Shown: one piece after another, positions 8,217 through 16,061 of the stretch
Numbering within the stretch: the stretch's first letter is position 1
Layout: each line of letters starts with the position of its first letter
NCBI GenBank assembly: GCA_934486915.1
Contig: CAKSRC010000012.1
Span: 1 to 35,255 of the forward strand
Direction of reading: 5' to 3'
DNA length: 35,255 nt
Source: an uncultured Eubacteriales bacterium
GTDB taxonomy: Bacteria; Bacillota; Clostridia; Oscillospirales; Acutalibacteraceae
The notes under the pieces: model-generated
Databases searched by the model: none
What the model saw: only the letters and a program-made list of their open reading frames with translations
What the model was told of the DNA's origin: nothing
Program-made: the position numbers and the translations under genes

Positions 8217-9106
8217 TATCTATGAGAAATTTTGATAAATATGTTGTTTCCGGGGAGCAAATAAAAGAGCTTCAACTAAAAAGCCTTGAAATGCTTTTGT
8301 ATTTTAAGAAATTTTGTGATGAAAATAACCTGCTTTTTTACTTTTGTGGTGGTTGCTGCATAGGCTCGTTAAGGCATCAAGGTTTTATACCTTGGGATGA
8401 TGATGTGGATGTGTTTATGCCAAGAGATGATTATGAGCGCCTACACAAGCTTTGGAACGAGAAGGCGGATACAAAGAAATATTCATGCTTACATCCATCG
8501 AAGGAGATGTATTCAGGAAATATATTTACAACAATTGTAGACAACGATACAACTCTTATAAAACCCTATCAAACGGATCTAGATATTCCGCTTGGGGTGA
8601 ATATGGATGTATTTCCACTTGATGGGTGTCCCTCATCAAGATTTAAAAGAAAAATGCAAATGTTTTGGTCTTTAATTTACTCTTTGTATTTGGCTCAAGT
8701 GGTCCCTCAAAAACATGGGGGCATAGTTGAATTTGGAAGTAGGGTGCTTCTAAAGCTTGTGCCATCTAAAAATTTGAGATATAAAATATGGAAATTTGCC
8801 GAAAAGCATATGACTAAATACAAAATAGAGGATTGCGACTACATCACTGAGCTTTGTGCAGGACCCGGATATATGAAAAATGAATATCCAAAAAAAGCTT
8901 TTGAATCTTGTGTATACAAAAAGTTTGAGGGCTATGATATGCCGGTGCCGGTAGGATATGATGATTATCTAAAAATAGCTTTTGGCGATTATATGACTAT
9001 GCCGCCAAAAGAAAAACAAGTAGCCTCTCATGATGTAGTGATGTTGGACTTAAATAAGAGTTATAAGGAATATAAAGGAAAATATTATTGCGTGGAGGAT
9101 AAATAA
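8213..9106 (+). CDS. licD: LicD-family phosphotransferase, candidate ribitol-phosphate transferase
   Basis: A 297-residue LicD/fukutin-related nucleotidyltransferase-fold protein. The signature GGCCIGSLRHQGFIPWDDDV begins at residue 46, and the metal-binding DDDVD is at 62-66. LicD enzymes move a phospho-alcohol from a CDP donor to a sugar: phosphocholine in bacteria, and ribitol-5-phosphate in the eukaryotic relatives FKTN and FKRP. Here the next two genes, tarI and tarJ, make CDP-ribitol, and no choline kinase or choline cytidylyltransferase is nearby. I therefore infer ribitol-phosphate transfer. Two starts are possible. ATG 8213 overlaps the previous stop but leaves only about 3 bases after AAGG. 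ATG 8222 (residue 4) has better spacing. Confidence 0.82.
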   Translation: MISMRNFDKYVVSGEQIKELQLKSLEMLLYFKKFCDENNLLFYFCGGCCIGSLRHQGFIPWDDDVDVFMPRDDYERLHKLWNEKADTKKYSCLHPSKEMYSGNIFTTIVDNDTTLIKPYQTDLDIPLGVNMDVFPLDGCPSSRFKRKMQMFWSLIYSLYLAQVVPQKHGGIVEFGSRVLLKLVPSKNLRYKIWKFAEKHMTKYKIEDCDYITELCAGPGYMKNEYPKKAFESCVYKKFEGYDMPVPVGYDDYLKIAFGDYMTMPPKEKQVASHDVVMLDLNKSYKEYKGKYYCVEDK

Positions 9107-9108
9107 AT

Positions 9109-9822
9109 ATGATATTTGCAGCGATTGTAGCCGGTGGCGTGGGTTCAAGAATGAATATTTCGGATATGCCAAAGCAGTTTTTACCACTTGGGGACAGACC
9201 AATTATTATTCATACATTAGAAAAGTTCTTAATGTGTTCGAGGTTTGATAAAATTTATATAGGTGTGCATCCAGATTGGGTCTCTCACATGGAAGATCTT
9301 ATCAATAAGTATAATATTGACAGTGAGAATATAGAGCTTGTCAATGGTGGGACTGATAGAAATTCTACTATTCAAAACATCATAAATGCTATAGAGGCAA
9401 GGTACGGTGAGGACGAATCCAATATTATTGTTACTCATGACTCAGTAAGGCCATTTGTGACCTTAAAGATGATAGAGGAGAATATAGACACTACTATAAA
9501 ATATGGTGCCTGTGATACGGCAGTTGCGGCAGTAGATACAATAGTTGTATCCGAGGATGGAAACGAAATAAGTTCAATTCCTCAAAGAAAGCTTATGTAT
9601 CAAGGTCAAACGCCGCAAAGCTTTAGAATTTCTCTTTTAAAAAATTTATATAATGATCTTTCAAACGAGGAGAAAGAATTGCTTACTGATGCGTGTAAGA
9701 TTTGTGTAGTTAGAAATGTCCCAGTCAAAATTGTAAAGGGCGATGTTTCTAACCTAAAAATTACTACAGTCAGCGATTATAAGATAGCGCAAGCAATGCT
9801 TGGAGGAATTAAAGTTGATTAA
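9109..9822 (+). CDS. tarI: D-ribitol-5-phosphate cytidylyltransferase TarI (IspD fold)
   Basis: A 237-residue enzyme that joins CTP and ribitol-5-phosphate to make CDP-ribitol. The IspD-type nucleotide-binding start AAIVAGGVGSRM is followed by MPKQFLPLGDRPIIIHTLEK. Then come the VNGGTDRNSTIQNI, VTHDSVRPFVT and MYQGQTPQSF motifs. The whole sequence matches what I know of staphylococcal TarI in order and length. IspD proper (isoprenoid synthesis) is the alternative, but the tarJ neighbour and TarI-like details such as the GGTDRN block favour TarI. It starts 2 bases after licD and overlaps tarJ by 8 bases. Confidence 0.88.
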   Translation: MIFAAIVAGGVGSRMNISDMPKQFLPLGDRPIIIHTLEKFLMCSRFDKIYIGVHPDWVSHMEDLINKYNIDSENIELVNGGTDRNSTIQNIINAIEARYGEDESNIIVTHDSVRPFVTLKMIEENIDTTIKYGACDTAVAAVDTIVVSEDGNEISSIPQRKLMYQGQTPQSFRISLLKNLYNDLSNEEKELLTDACKICVVRNVPVKIVKGDVSNLKITTVSDYKIAQAMLGGIKVD

Positions 9823-10828
9823 TTATGTTTATCAGCTTGTAAGCCCGCAGGTCTTCTCTATAAAATATCAAGAAATAGGATTGGAAAATGATGTCATAAT
9901 TAAGCCTAAATATATGGCCATTTGTCATGCGGATCAGCGATATTATTTGGGTCAAAGGGATACAAATGTATTAAATCGAAAGCTTCCAATGGCTCTTATA
10001 CATGAGTGCTGCGGGGAAGTAATATTTGATAAATCAAATACATTTAGTAAAGGACAAGCGGTCGTATTAGTTCCAAATGTACCTACACAAATAAGTGATG
10101 TGATTTATGAAAATTATTTAAAGGGGTCATACTTTCTTTCCAGCGGCCACGATGGTTTTATGAGAGAGTTCGTGACAATGCCTAAGGAAAGAATAGTACC
10201 ATTTGGTAATATACCTTACAATATAGCTGCTATAGGAGAATTTGTGAGTGTGTGTGTGCATAGTGCAAATAGGTTTGATAGAGTAGCTCATAACATAAGG
10301 AATACAATTGGAATTTGGGGCGATGGCAGCCTTGCGTATGTCATGGCCTGTGTGTTAAGGTTTAAATTCCCGAAATCTAAGATTGTAGTTGTTGGTAAAA
10401 ATATAAATAAACTTTCATTATTCTCGTTTGTGGACGAGACTTATGTAGCATCTAATTTGCCTAAAGATTTTGAGGTCGATCATGCGTTTGAGTGTGCTGG
10501 CGGCGAGGGTAGCTACTTTGCAATAGATGATATTATTAAGTATTGCAATTCACAAGGAAGTGTTATGCTTATGGGCGTCACTGAAAATAAGGTTCCTATT
10601 AATACAAGAAATATCTTGGAAAAAGGTTTAACATTTGTAGGCTCAAGTCGTTCTGGAAAAAGTGACTTTGAAGAGGCTGTTAGAATTATGTCAAGCAGGG
10701 GCTTTCAACATAAACTTAATAAAATAATTTATCAAGAAGGCAAGGTAGAAAGCATAGACGACATTCACAAAGTGTTTGCGACTGATTTAAGGACGCCGTT
10801 TAAGACAGTTTTTGAGTGGGGATTGTAA
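9815..10828 (+). CDS. tarJ: Ribulose-5-phosphate reductase TarJ
   Basis: A zinc-type alcohol dehydrogenase-like enzyme that reduces ribulose-5-phosphate to ribitol-5-phosphate for TarI. The protein begins MINYVYQLVSPQVFSIKY and continues to YMAICHADQRYYLGQRD, the characteristic N terminus of TarJ. A Rossmann-type IGIWGDGSLAYV lies in the middle. The frame is open further upstream from TTG 9800. However, the GGAGG at 9802-9806 would then be inside the gene, and it is ideally placed 8 bases before TTG 9815. That start gives 337 residues, the family length. The TTG start sits inside the end of tarI, so the two are probably translationally coupled. Confidence 0.9.
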   Translation: MINYVYQLVSPQVFSIKYQEIGLENDVIIKPKYMAICHADQRYYLGQRDTNVLNRKLPMALIHECCGEVIFDKSNTFSKGQAVVLVPNVPTQISDVIYENYLKGSYFLSSGHDGFMREFVTMPKERIVPFGNIPYNIAAIGEFVSVCVHSANRFDRVAHNIRNTIGIWGDGSLAYVMACVLRFKFPKSKIVVVGKNINKLSLFSFVDETYVASNLPKDFEVDHAFECAGGEGSYFAIDDIIKYCNSQGSVMLMGVTENKVPINTRNILEKGLTFVGSSRSGKSDFEEAVRIMSSRGFQHKLNKIIYQEGKVESIDDIHKVFATDLRTPFKTVFEWGL

Positions 10829-10841
10829 AAAGGAGTTAATT

Positions 10842-11822
10842 ATGCCTGAAATAAGTATAATAGTGCCTGTATATAAGGTGGAAAAATATATTAATAGATG
10901 CGTCGATTCAATATTAAACCAAACATTTAGGGACTTTGAATTGATTTTAGTAGATGACGGATCGCCTGACAACTGCGGTAAAATTTGTAATGAATATGCC
11001 GAGAAGGATAGTAGAATTGTATCCGTTCACAAGGAAAATGGTGGATTAAGTGATGCAAGAAATTATGGTGTAAATATTGCTAAGGGTAAATATATCGGAT
11101 TTGTTGACAGTGATGATTATATTGCTAATGATATGTATGAGACGTTGTATAATAACCTAATAAAGTATGATGCTGATGTTTCAGTATGTGGGTTATACAA
11201 TTGCTATAACAATAATCAATATCCTGAATACGATAAAAGTGAGCTTTTGATACTAGATAATAAAGAGGCATTAAGAATGGTTTTGGAGGGTCAAAAGTTT
11301 TCAGTGCCTGCGTGGAATAAGCTATATAAAAAAGAATTGTTTAATAATATTAAGTACCCGGTGGGAAGATTATCCGAAGATGCATTTGTTACACCAAAAT
11401 TGTTGGCGAGTACCAATAGAACTGTTGTTGATACAACAGCAAAGTACTACTATGTACATAGAAAGGATAGTATTACCGGATCGAAATTCAAGAAGAATGA
11501 CTTCGATGTTGTAGATGCATATAGAGGTAACTTGGATTTTGTAAAAGAGAAATATCCAGAGTTTACAAAGCAGGCGGAATTTAGATACATATGGTCGCAT
11601 ATGTATGTATTGGACAAGATGATAGCAAGCGATGATTTCTCAAATATAAGTGAGTATAAAACAGTAGTGAATTTTCTACGCAAAAATATATTTAAGATAC
11701 TTTCTATGCCATGGTTTACGAGCAAAAGAAAACTAGCAAGTATTATCTTACTTTTTAGCAGTGATTTATATGAGAAAGTATCTAGAAGAAATAATGACAG
11801 TCAAAAGGCTTTGTTTAGTTAA
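10842..11822 (+). CDS. GT2 family glycosyltransferase
   Basis: A GT-A fold enzyme of 326 residues that starts MPEISIIVPVYKVEKYINRC. It carries the nucleotide-binding VDDGSPDNCG, ENGGLSDARNYG and the metal-binding VDSDDY, with LSEDAFVTPKL as the acceptor-site acid motif. These are standard features of bacterial GT2 enzymes of capsule loci. I chose ATG 10842 because AGGAG lies at 10831-10835, 6 bases ahead. The upstream TTG at 10812 would run into tarJ and lacks a binding site. No membrane segment is evident. The sugar donor is unknown. Confidence 0.87.
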   Translation: MPEISIIVPVYKVEKYINRCVDSILNQTFRDFELILVDDGSPDNCGKICNEYAEKDSRIVSVHKENGGLSDARNYGVNIAKGKYIGFVDSDDYIANDMYETLYNNLIKYDADVSVCGLYNCYNNNQYPEYDKSELLILDNKEALRMVLEGQKFSVPAWNKLYKKELFNNIKYPVGRLSEDAFVTPKLLASTNRTVVDTTAKYYYVHRKDSITGSKFKKNDFDVVDAYRGNLDFVKEKYPEFTKQAEFRYIWSHMYVLDKMIASDDFSNISEYKTVVNFLRKNIFKILSMPWFTSKRKLASIILLFSSDLYEKVSRRNNDSQKALFS

Positions 11823-11835
11823 AGGTGGAAACCAA

Positions 11836-12930
11836 ATGAAAAAAAATATATGTTTTGTAGACTATGACTTTTCAGTTATGGGTGGGGTAGAAAAAGTATT
11901 AAAGGATTTGGCCGAGAACCTTTCGACTGAATATAGTGTACATATTATATCTATTTGTTCAAAGGGTAAGGATATATATTATGATATCAACAATAAAAAT
12001 ATAGAGTATCACGCAATATGCGAGGGCTTTCCAAGAATAAGAGAAGCTGTCACAAAATCATTTAGTCCACTTAGGTCATATATAAAGAAAAACAGCATAG
12101 ATATAGTGTTTATAATGGGCTACTATCCAATACCTATTTTGATGCCAATTAAACCTTTTGTTAAAACAAAGTTTATATTTTGTGATCATGGCTCAATAGA
12201 AAATCAATTAGGCGATAGGAAAGCAGTTACATTTAGAAAGTTAGCCGCTAAATTTTGCGATAAGGTAGTTACACTTACCCAAAGAAATCTAGATGCTTAT
12301 GAAAAACTTTTTAAGACGAAATCTAAAAAGTTAGAGTGCATATATAATGCTATAGATGAAGAAATATTTGATTATGTTGCTGATGAATATGATATTAAAT
12401 CGAAAAAAATAATTACCGCAGGTCGTTTTACCGCCGAAAAGGGATTCGATATGCTTGTTGATGTTGCTAACATTGTATTAAATAAGCATACTGACTGGAC
12501 ATGGGACTTATATGGTGATGGCGAGGAATTTGAAAGTATAAAAAATAGAGTTAATCAATTGGGTCTTAGCGATAGGCTAATATTAAAAGGCAGGTCAAAC
12601 GAGATATATAAAAAATATAAGGACTATTCGATATATGTTTTGCCGTCTTATAGGGAAGGTTTGCCGTTGGTTTTATTGGAGGCTAAGGCTAATCATTTAC
12701 CTATTGTTGCCTTTGATGTTTTGACAGGACCTAGAGAAATTGTGAGCGATAAGGAAAATGGCTTTCTTATACCATGTTATGACAAGGAGCTAATGGCAGA
12801 AAAAATTTGCTGTCTAATAGAGAATGAGGAATTAAGAGAGGGTTTTTCAAATAGGTCTTATGATAATATAGACTTATTTAAAAAAGATTCCATTATGAGA
12901 AAATGGGTAAAAATTATTGAAAACGTATAA
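11836..12930 (+). CDS. GT4 family glycosyltransferase
   Basis: A GT-B fold enzyme of 364 residues. The N-terminal part has VMGGVEKVLKDLAENLS, the acceptor-domain glycine loop. The C-terminal part has ITAGRFTAEKGFDML and the donor-binding E-x7-E region in YREGLPLVLLEAKANHLPIV, followed by GPREIVSDKENGFLI. These are hallmarks of GT4 retaining transferases. ATG 11836 follows AAAGGTGG (11821-11828) at normal spacing. The frame is open upstream to 11761, but that part overlaps the previous gene and looks noncoding. Its role in the glycan repeat is inferred only from the locus. Confidence 0.87.
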   Translation: MKKNICFVDYDFSVMGGVEKVLKDLAENLSTEYSVHIISICSKGKDIYYDINNKNIEYHAICEGFPRIREAVTKSFSPLRSYIKKNSIDIVFIMGYYPIPILMPIKPFVKTKFIFCDHGSIENQLGDRKAVTFRKLAAKFCDKVVTLTQRNLDAYEKLFKTKSKKLECIYNAIDEEIFDYVADEYDIKSKKIITAGRFTAEKGFDMLVDVANIVLNKHTDWTWDLYGDGEEFESIKNRVNQLGLSDRLILKGRSNEIYKKYKDYSIYVLPSYREGLPLVLLEAKANHLPIVAFDVLTGPREIVSDKENGFLIPCYDKELMAEKICCLIENEELREGFSNRSYDNIDLFKKDSIMRKWVKIIENV

Positions 12931-12986
12931 ATAAATTCTAGGGGAAAAATTTGTTATATGTAAAAAATTAGAATAAGGAGACTTTT

Positions 12987-14429
12987 ATGCAAATCTTAAA
13001 TTCGCTAAAACGAAATATGAATAAAATAGTGATTGGTTATGTGGCGTCAGTTATTATTTACCAAATACTATGTTTACTAACGCCTATAAGAGCGTTTTTA
13101 TATAATATTCACCTAGGTGCAATTTCATCTTTATTAGCATTAGTTGGATTGTGCCTTTGGGTGTGGGATGTTTTAGATGAAAGAATATTTTTGAAAGCTA
13201 AATATAGTTATTTATTAATAGCAACTTTAACTGTCTTGATAATTTCATCTATTGTGTATATTAACTATGGAATATCAAAAAATGTTAAGGTGGTTATTTG
13301 GCAAATAGTTCAAATGCTTTTAATATATCCTGCGTGCAGGAGAATCCCTAAAGATTCCTTAAAAAAACTAATATACACTATTTATAAGGGGATATCCATA
13401 CTGTTTGTGCCAGCTGCTATAGTTTCTATATGCCAATTTATTATATATAACGCATACAACATAGAAGTAAACGGCAGTGTTTTTAGACAAGGACTTCAAG
13501 AAGGCCGATTATTTGGAATGTTTTCGGATATATACTTTGCAAGTGTATTTATATTGATTATGTTTACGGCATCTATATATTATGCAGTCATTACATCTAA
13601 TAAATTTTTAAGAATAGCATATATATTTGAATCGGTTGTATTCTTTATTTATTTGGTGTTAAGCAGGACAAGAAGCACAATGTTGGGGCTTTTATTTTCA
13701 GTTTTAGTCTTTGCAATCGTTTATTTTAGGTACTTCTTTGACAATAAATCAAGGATAAAAATATCTTGGATTAAAAATTTATTATGTGTTGTTTTAGTAT
13801 TATTAAGTGTTATATCTACAAGATTTGTTTGGAATATAACTGATAAAGGATTTCAACAATTACAGCAATTACCGTTTTCTGATGAGACCTCACAGGGTCC
13901 TGTAATACCTCATAAAGAGTCGGCAACACGTACGGATATTAGCCAAAAAAATATTTCAAACCATAGATTTGAAATTTGGAGTGACTATATCAACGTAACC
14001 TCAAGTAATTTGAAGTCTATTATGTTGGGAAATTCTCCCGGAAGTTATATGACTGTTATTAAGAGGTTGTATCCTGATATATTTATAGTAAACTATACAC
14101 ATAATAAGTATCCAGGTATGTATGAAAAGGATCTTATATATGATATACACAATGCATATTTATCTATTTATGTAGAATCCGGTATTATAGGTACATTAGT
14201 GTTTGGTACATTCCTCGTGTTGTGTGTATTTAGTATATCAAAACGATTATTAAAGAAAGTGAATAATTTATCTCCGGCATTGATAGCTACCTCGATACTG
14301 ATTGTATCAATTATGATATCAGCCTTTTTTGATTCGGACTTATTCTTTAGATGCACATCAACTTCAGTTCTATTTTGGTTTATTATGGGATTAAATATGA
14401 ATATTTTAGGTAGTAAAGATAAGCAATAA
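12987..14429 (+). CDS. O-antigen ligase/polymerase-like membrane protein (Wzy candidate)
   Basis: A 480-residue polytopic membrane protein with about 10-12 hydrophobic segments. A large polar loop lies at about residues 290-380, between the late helices, which is the expected extracytoplasmic loop of O-antigen ligase/Wzy proteins. RTRSTMLGLLFS and the loop residues NHRFEIWSDYINV followed by GNSPGSY resemble the conserved loop pattern of the Wzy/WaaL family. It is the last gene before two terminators. With the flippase it completes a Wzx/Wzy-style set. AAGGAG precedes ATG 12987. Confidence 0.8.
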   Translation: MQILNSLKRNMNKIVIGYVASVIIYQILCLLTPIRAFLYNIHLGAISSLLALVGLCLWVWDVLDERIFLKAKYSYLLIATLTVLIISSIVYINYGISKNVKVVIWQIVQMLLIYPACRRIPKDSLKKLIYTIYKGISILFVPAAIVSICQFIIYNAYNIEVNGSVFRQGLQEGRLFGMFSDIYFASVFILIMFTASIYYAVITSNKFLRIAYIFESVVFFIYLVLSRTRSTMLGLLFSVLVFAIVYFRYFFDNKSRIKISWIKNLLCVVLVLLSVISTRFVWNITDKGFQQLQQLPFSDETSQGPVIPHKESATRTDISQKNISNHRFEIWSDYINVTSSNLKSIMLGNSPGSYMTVIKRLYPDIFIVNYTHNKYPGMYEKDLIYDIHNAYLSIYVESGIIGTLVFGTFLVLCVFSISKRLLKKVNNLSPALIATSILIVSIMISAFFDSDLFFRCTSTSVLFWFIMGLNMNILGSKDKQ

Positions 14430-14437
14430 GATATAAA

Positions 14438-14474
14438 AAATGGGAATCAAACTCATAATGTTTGATTCCCATTT
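14438..14474 (+). terminator. Terminator of the polysaccharide locus
   Basis: AAATGGGAATCAAAC (14438-14452) and GTTTGATTCCCATTT (14460-14474) form a perfect 15-bp stem with a 7-base loop. A T-rich run (GATTTTATA) follows. Confidence 0.8.
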
Positions 14475-14486
14475 GATTTTATACAT

Positions 14487-14521
14487 AAAAATAGGACCCC
14501 AATTATAGAGGTCCTATTTTT
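14487..14521. terminator. Bidirectional terminator between convergent genes
   Basis: AAAAATAGGACC (14487-14498) and GGTCCTATTTTT (14510-14521) form a 12-bp stem with U-tracts on both strands. It lies 14 bases past the stop of the minus-strand gene ending at 14536, so it ends that gene and backs up the polysaccharide terminator. Confidence 0.85.
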
Positions 14522-14535
14522 TATTAGTAATTGAA

Positions 14536-15804
14536 TCAAGCGGATAATGAAGCCCAAACAATTACAACATTGAAGATGATATAACCGATTAGGAGTGCGA
14601 TTGATGACATTATATCAATTGCTCTTGCATAACTGGATTCACCGGCCTTATAATAATCTGCTTTATCAAGAGTATCTGTGTATTTTTTCTGAATTGTTTC
14701 AGTAACCATCAATATACCAAGTATAATTAAGATACCAAATAGCGTAACATCGGATACAATACTCATTAGATTTATTTCAGATTGTCCACTAGGTAGCTTG
14801 GAGATAATGTTGGTATGGGCGCTCATTACACCGAATATTGTCGAACCGACGAATGCATAACGCAATCTTCCAAGAATATTGTTAAGTAGGCAAAGAGTTG
14901 CCATTATCATCATCATGAAGGTTTGTACGCAGTTGTTTAAATAAGCAGATAAATCCTTTTGGATATCTATGCTTGTAACAAACTGGGTGAAATCTGTTGT
15001 GCCTGTTTTGGAATCTACTAGGTCTACTCTAGGTTCACTATATGTAGTTTTATTGATTCTTGTATTTATTGAAGTGCTGCTTCCCTTAATTCCGTAACCT
15101 GGGATTTGGATGTTTGGATCCAATAGATCGGCTGCCATATTAGGATCCTTTTCAAATTTAACAATAGATGCATCTCTTGAATCTTCTATTCTAATATCCA
15201 ACCTATGGCTATCGATACCGGCTCTTGTAGTATCAAATACTTTATTTATGGTTGCAAAGAAACGAACTCTTGCATAGTTCTGGGTATTATCCGTAATGAA
15301 GGCTATAGGATTATCAGCATATTCCTCAGGAACATCGTCATAATATTGTAGATAGTCTTCAAGGACTGCTTCTTCGCCTTTGCCAGGTACATAGTCTACT
15401 ATGTATTCCGGATCGTCAGGATCGATGAAGGATGTGTATTCAGTCATAATTTGTCTGTCTGAAATTTTACCGTTTACAATACGGAAGCTGGTTTGAGGTC
15501 CATCTTCTCCGGATCCCCACCATGTAAACCATGCCAACATGGATACTGAATAGGAGGATCTATCAAGAGAAAAGTCATATACGTTTTCAACATAAGAACC
15601 AACATTTACAACATATGCGCTTGATGTGTCTTCTACGCTTTGAACTGAATTTGTTGTTGATGCTTGTTCATTGGCCTTATCTCTTACGGCATCATTATGA
15701 AAATAGATACCCATGAATATGGACAAAATGCCATAAACCATTAAGATAGCTCCAGAGATAGAAAAAACTCTGATTTTTTGCTTTTGACTTAAACTTTTAA
15801 ACAA
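14536..15804 (-). CDS. Putative pentameric ligand-gated ion channel homologue
   Basis: A 422-residue membrane protein. A hydrophobic N-terminal segment (16-35) precedes a beta-rich extracellular region (about 60-285) and four transmembrane segments: M1 about 291-309, M2 about 314-333, M3 about 348-370 and M4 about 395-418. By eye it follows GLIC-type channels. VNVGSYVENVYDFSLDRSS matches the first strands. FDTTRAGIDSHRLDIRIED (190-208) sits at the FPFD-type loop. SIDIQKDLSAYLNN precedes M1. M2 contains FVGSTIFG and ends, at the same 23-residue spacing as GLIC, in KLP (336-338). The extracellular part has no cysteine, as in prokaryotic members. The start is TTG 15804 with AAGGAG about 9 bases ahead. 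It is a single gene, with a 257-base gap to the next minus-strand gene upstream. Ligand and physiology are unknown. I know of no alternative family that fits this topology better, but no search was run. Confidence 0.62.
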   Translation of the reverse strand: MFKSLSQKQKIRVFSISGAILMVYGILSIFMGIYFHNDAVRDKANEQASTTNSVQSVEDTSSAYVVNVGSYVENVYDFSLDRSSYSVSMLAWFTWWGSGEDGPQTSFRIVNGKISDRQIMTEYTSFIDPDDPEYIVDYVPGKGEEAVLEDYLQYYDDVPEEYADNPIAFITDNTQNYARVRFFATINKVFDTTRAGIDSHRLDIRIEDSRDASIVKFEKDPNMAADLLDPNIQIPGYGIKGSSTSINTRINKTTYSEPRVDLVDSKTGTTDFTQFVTSIDIQKDLSAYLNNCVQTFMMMIMATLCLLNNILGRLRYAFVGSTIFGVMSAHTNIISKLPSGQSEINLMSIVSDVTLFGILIILGILMVTETIQKKYTDTLDKADYYKAGESSYARAIDIMSSIALLIGYIIFNVVIVWASLSA

Positions 15805-16061
15805 TCGTACCCACTCCTTAAATAAAATTTTTGTATCCTATGATGATATAGGAAAACAAAAAGGTTTGACAGACCATATAAAAATTAATTTCTAATCTAA
15901 AATCAAATTTTCCATGGGTAAGCAAACCTTGTTGTATAATATTAGAATACTATTTAAGAGAGAAAAAGTCAAATATTTTTTTAAATTTGTATATTAAATC
16001 GAATATTGTGCTTTAAATATATTAATAGTGTATAGGGATTGTTTAAAAGTTGAAAATTTTG

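Noticed and set aside
10812..10841. Upstream TTG start for the second GT2 gene
   Set aside because: It would overlap tarJ and place the AGGAG box inside the gene; ATG 10842 is correctly spaced.
11761..11835. N-terminal extension of the GT4 gene
   Set aside because: The extension overlaps the preceding GT2 gene, has no binding site, and the family N terminus begins at the ATG at 11836.
15866..15896. TTGACA -35-like hexamer on the plus strand
   Set aside because: No good -10 at 16-18 bases, and no plus-strand gene follows; the region lies between minus-strand genes.
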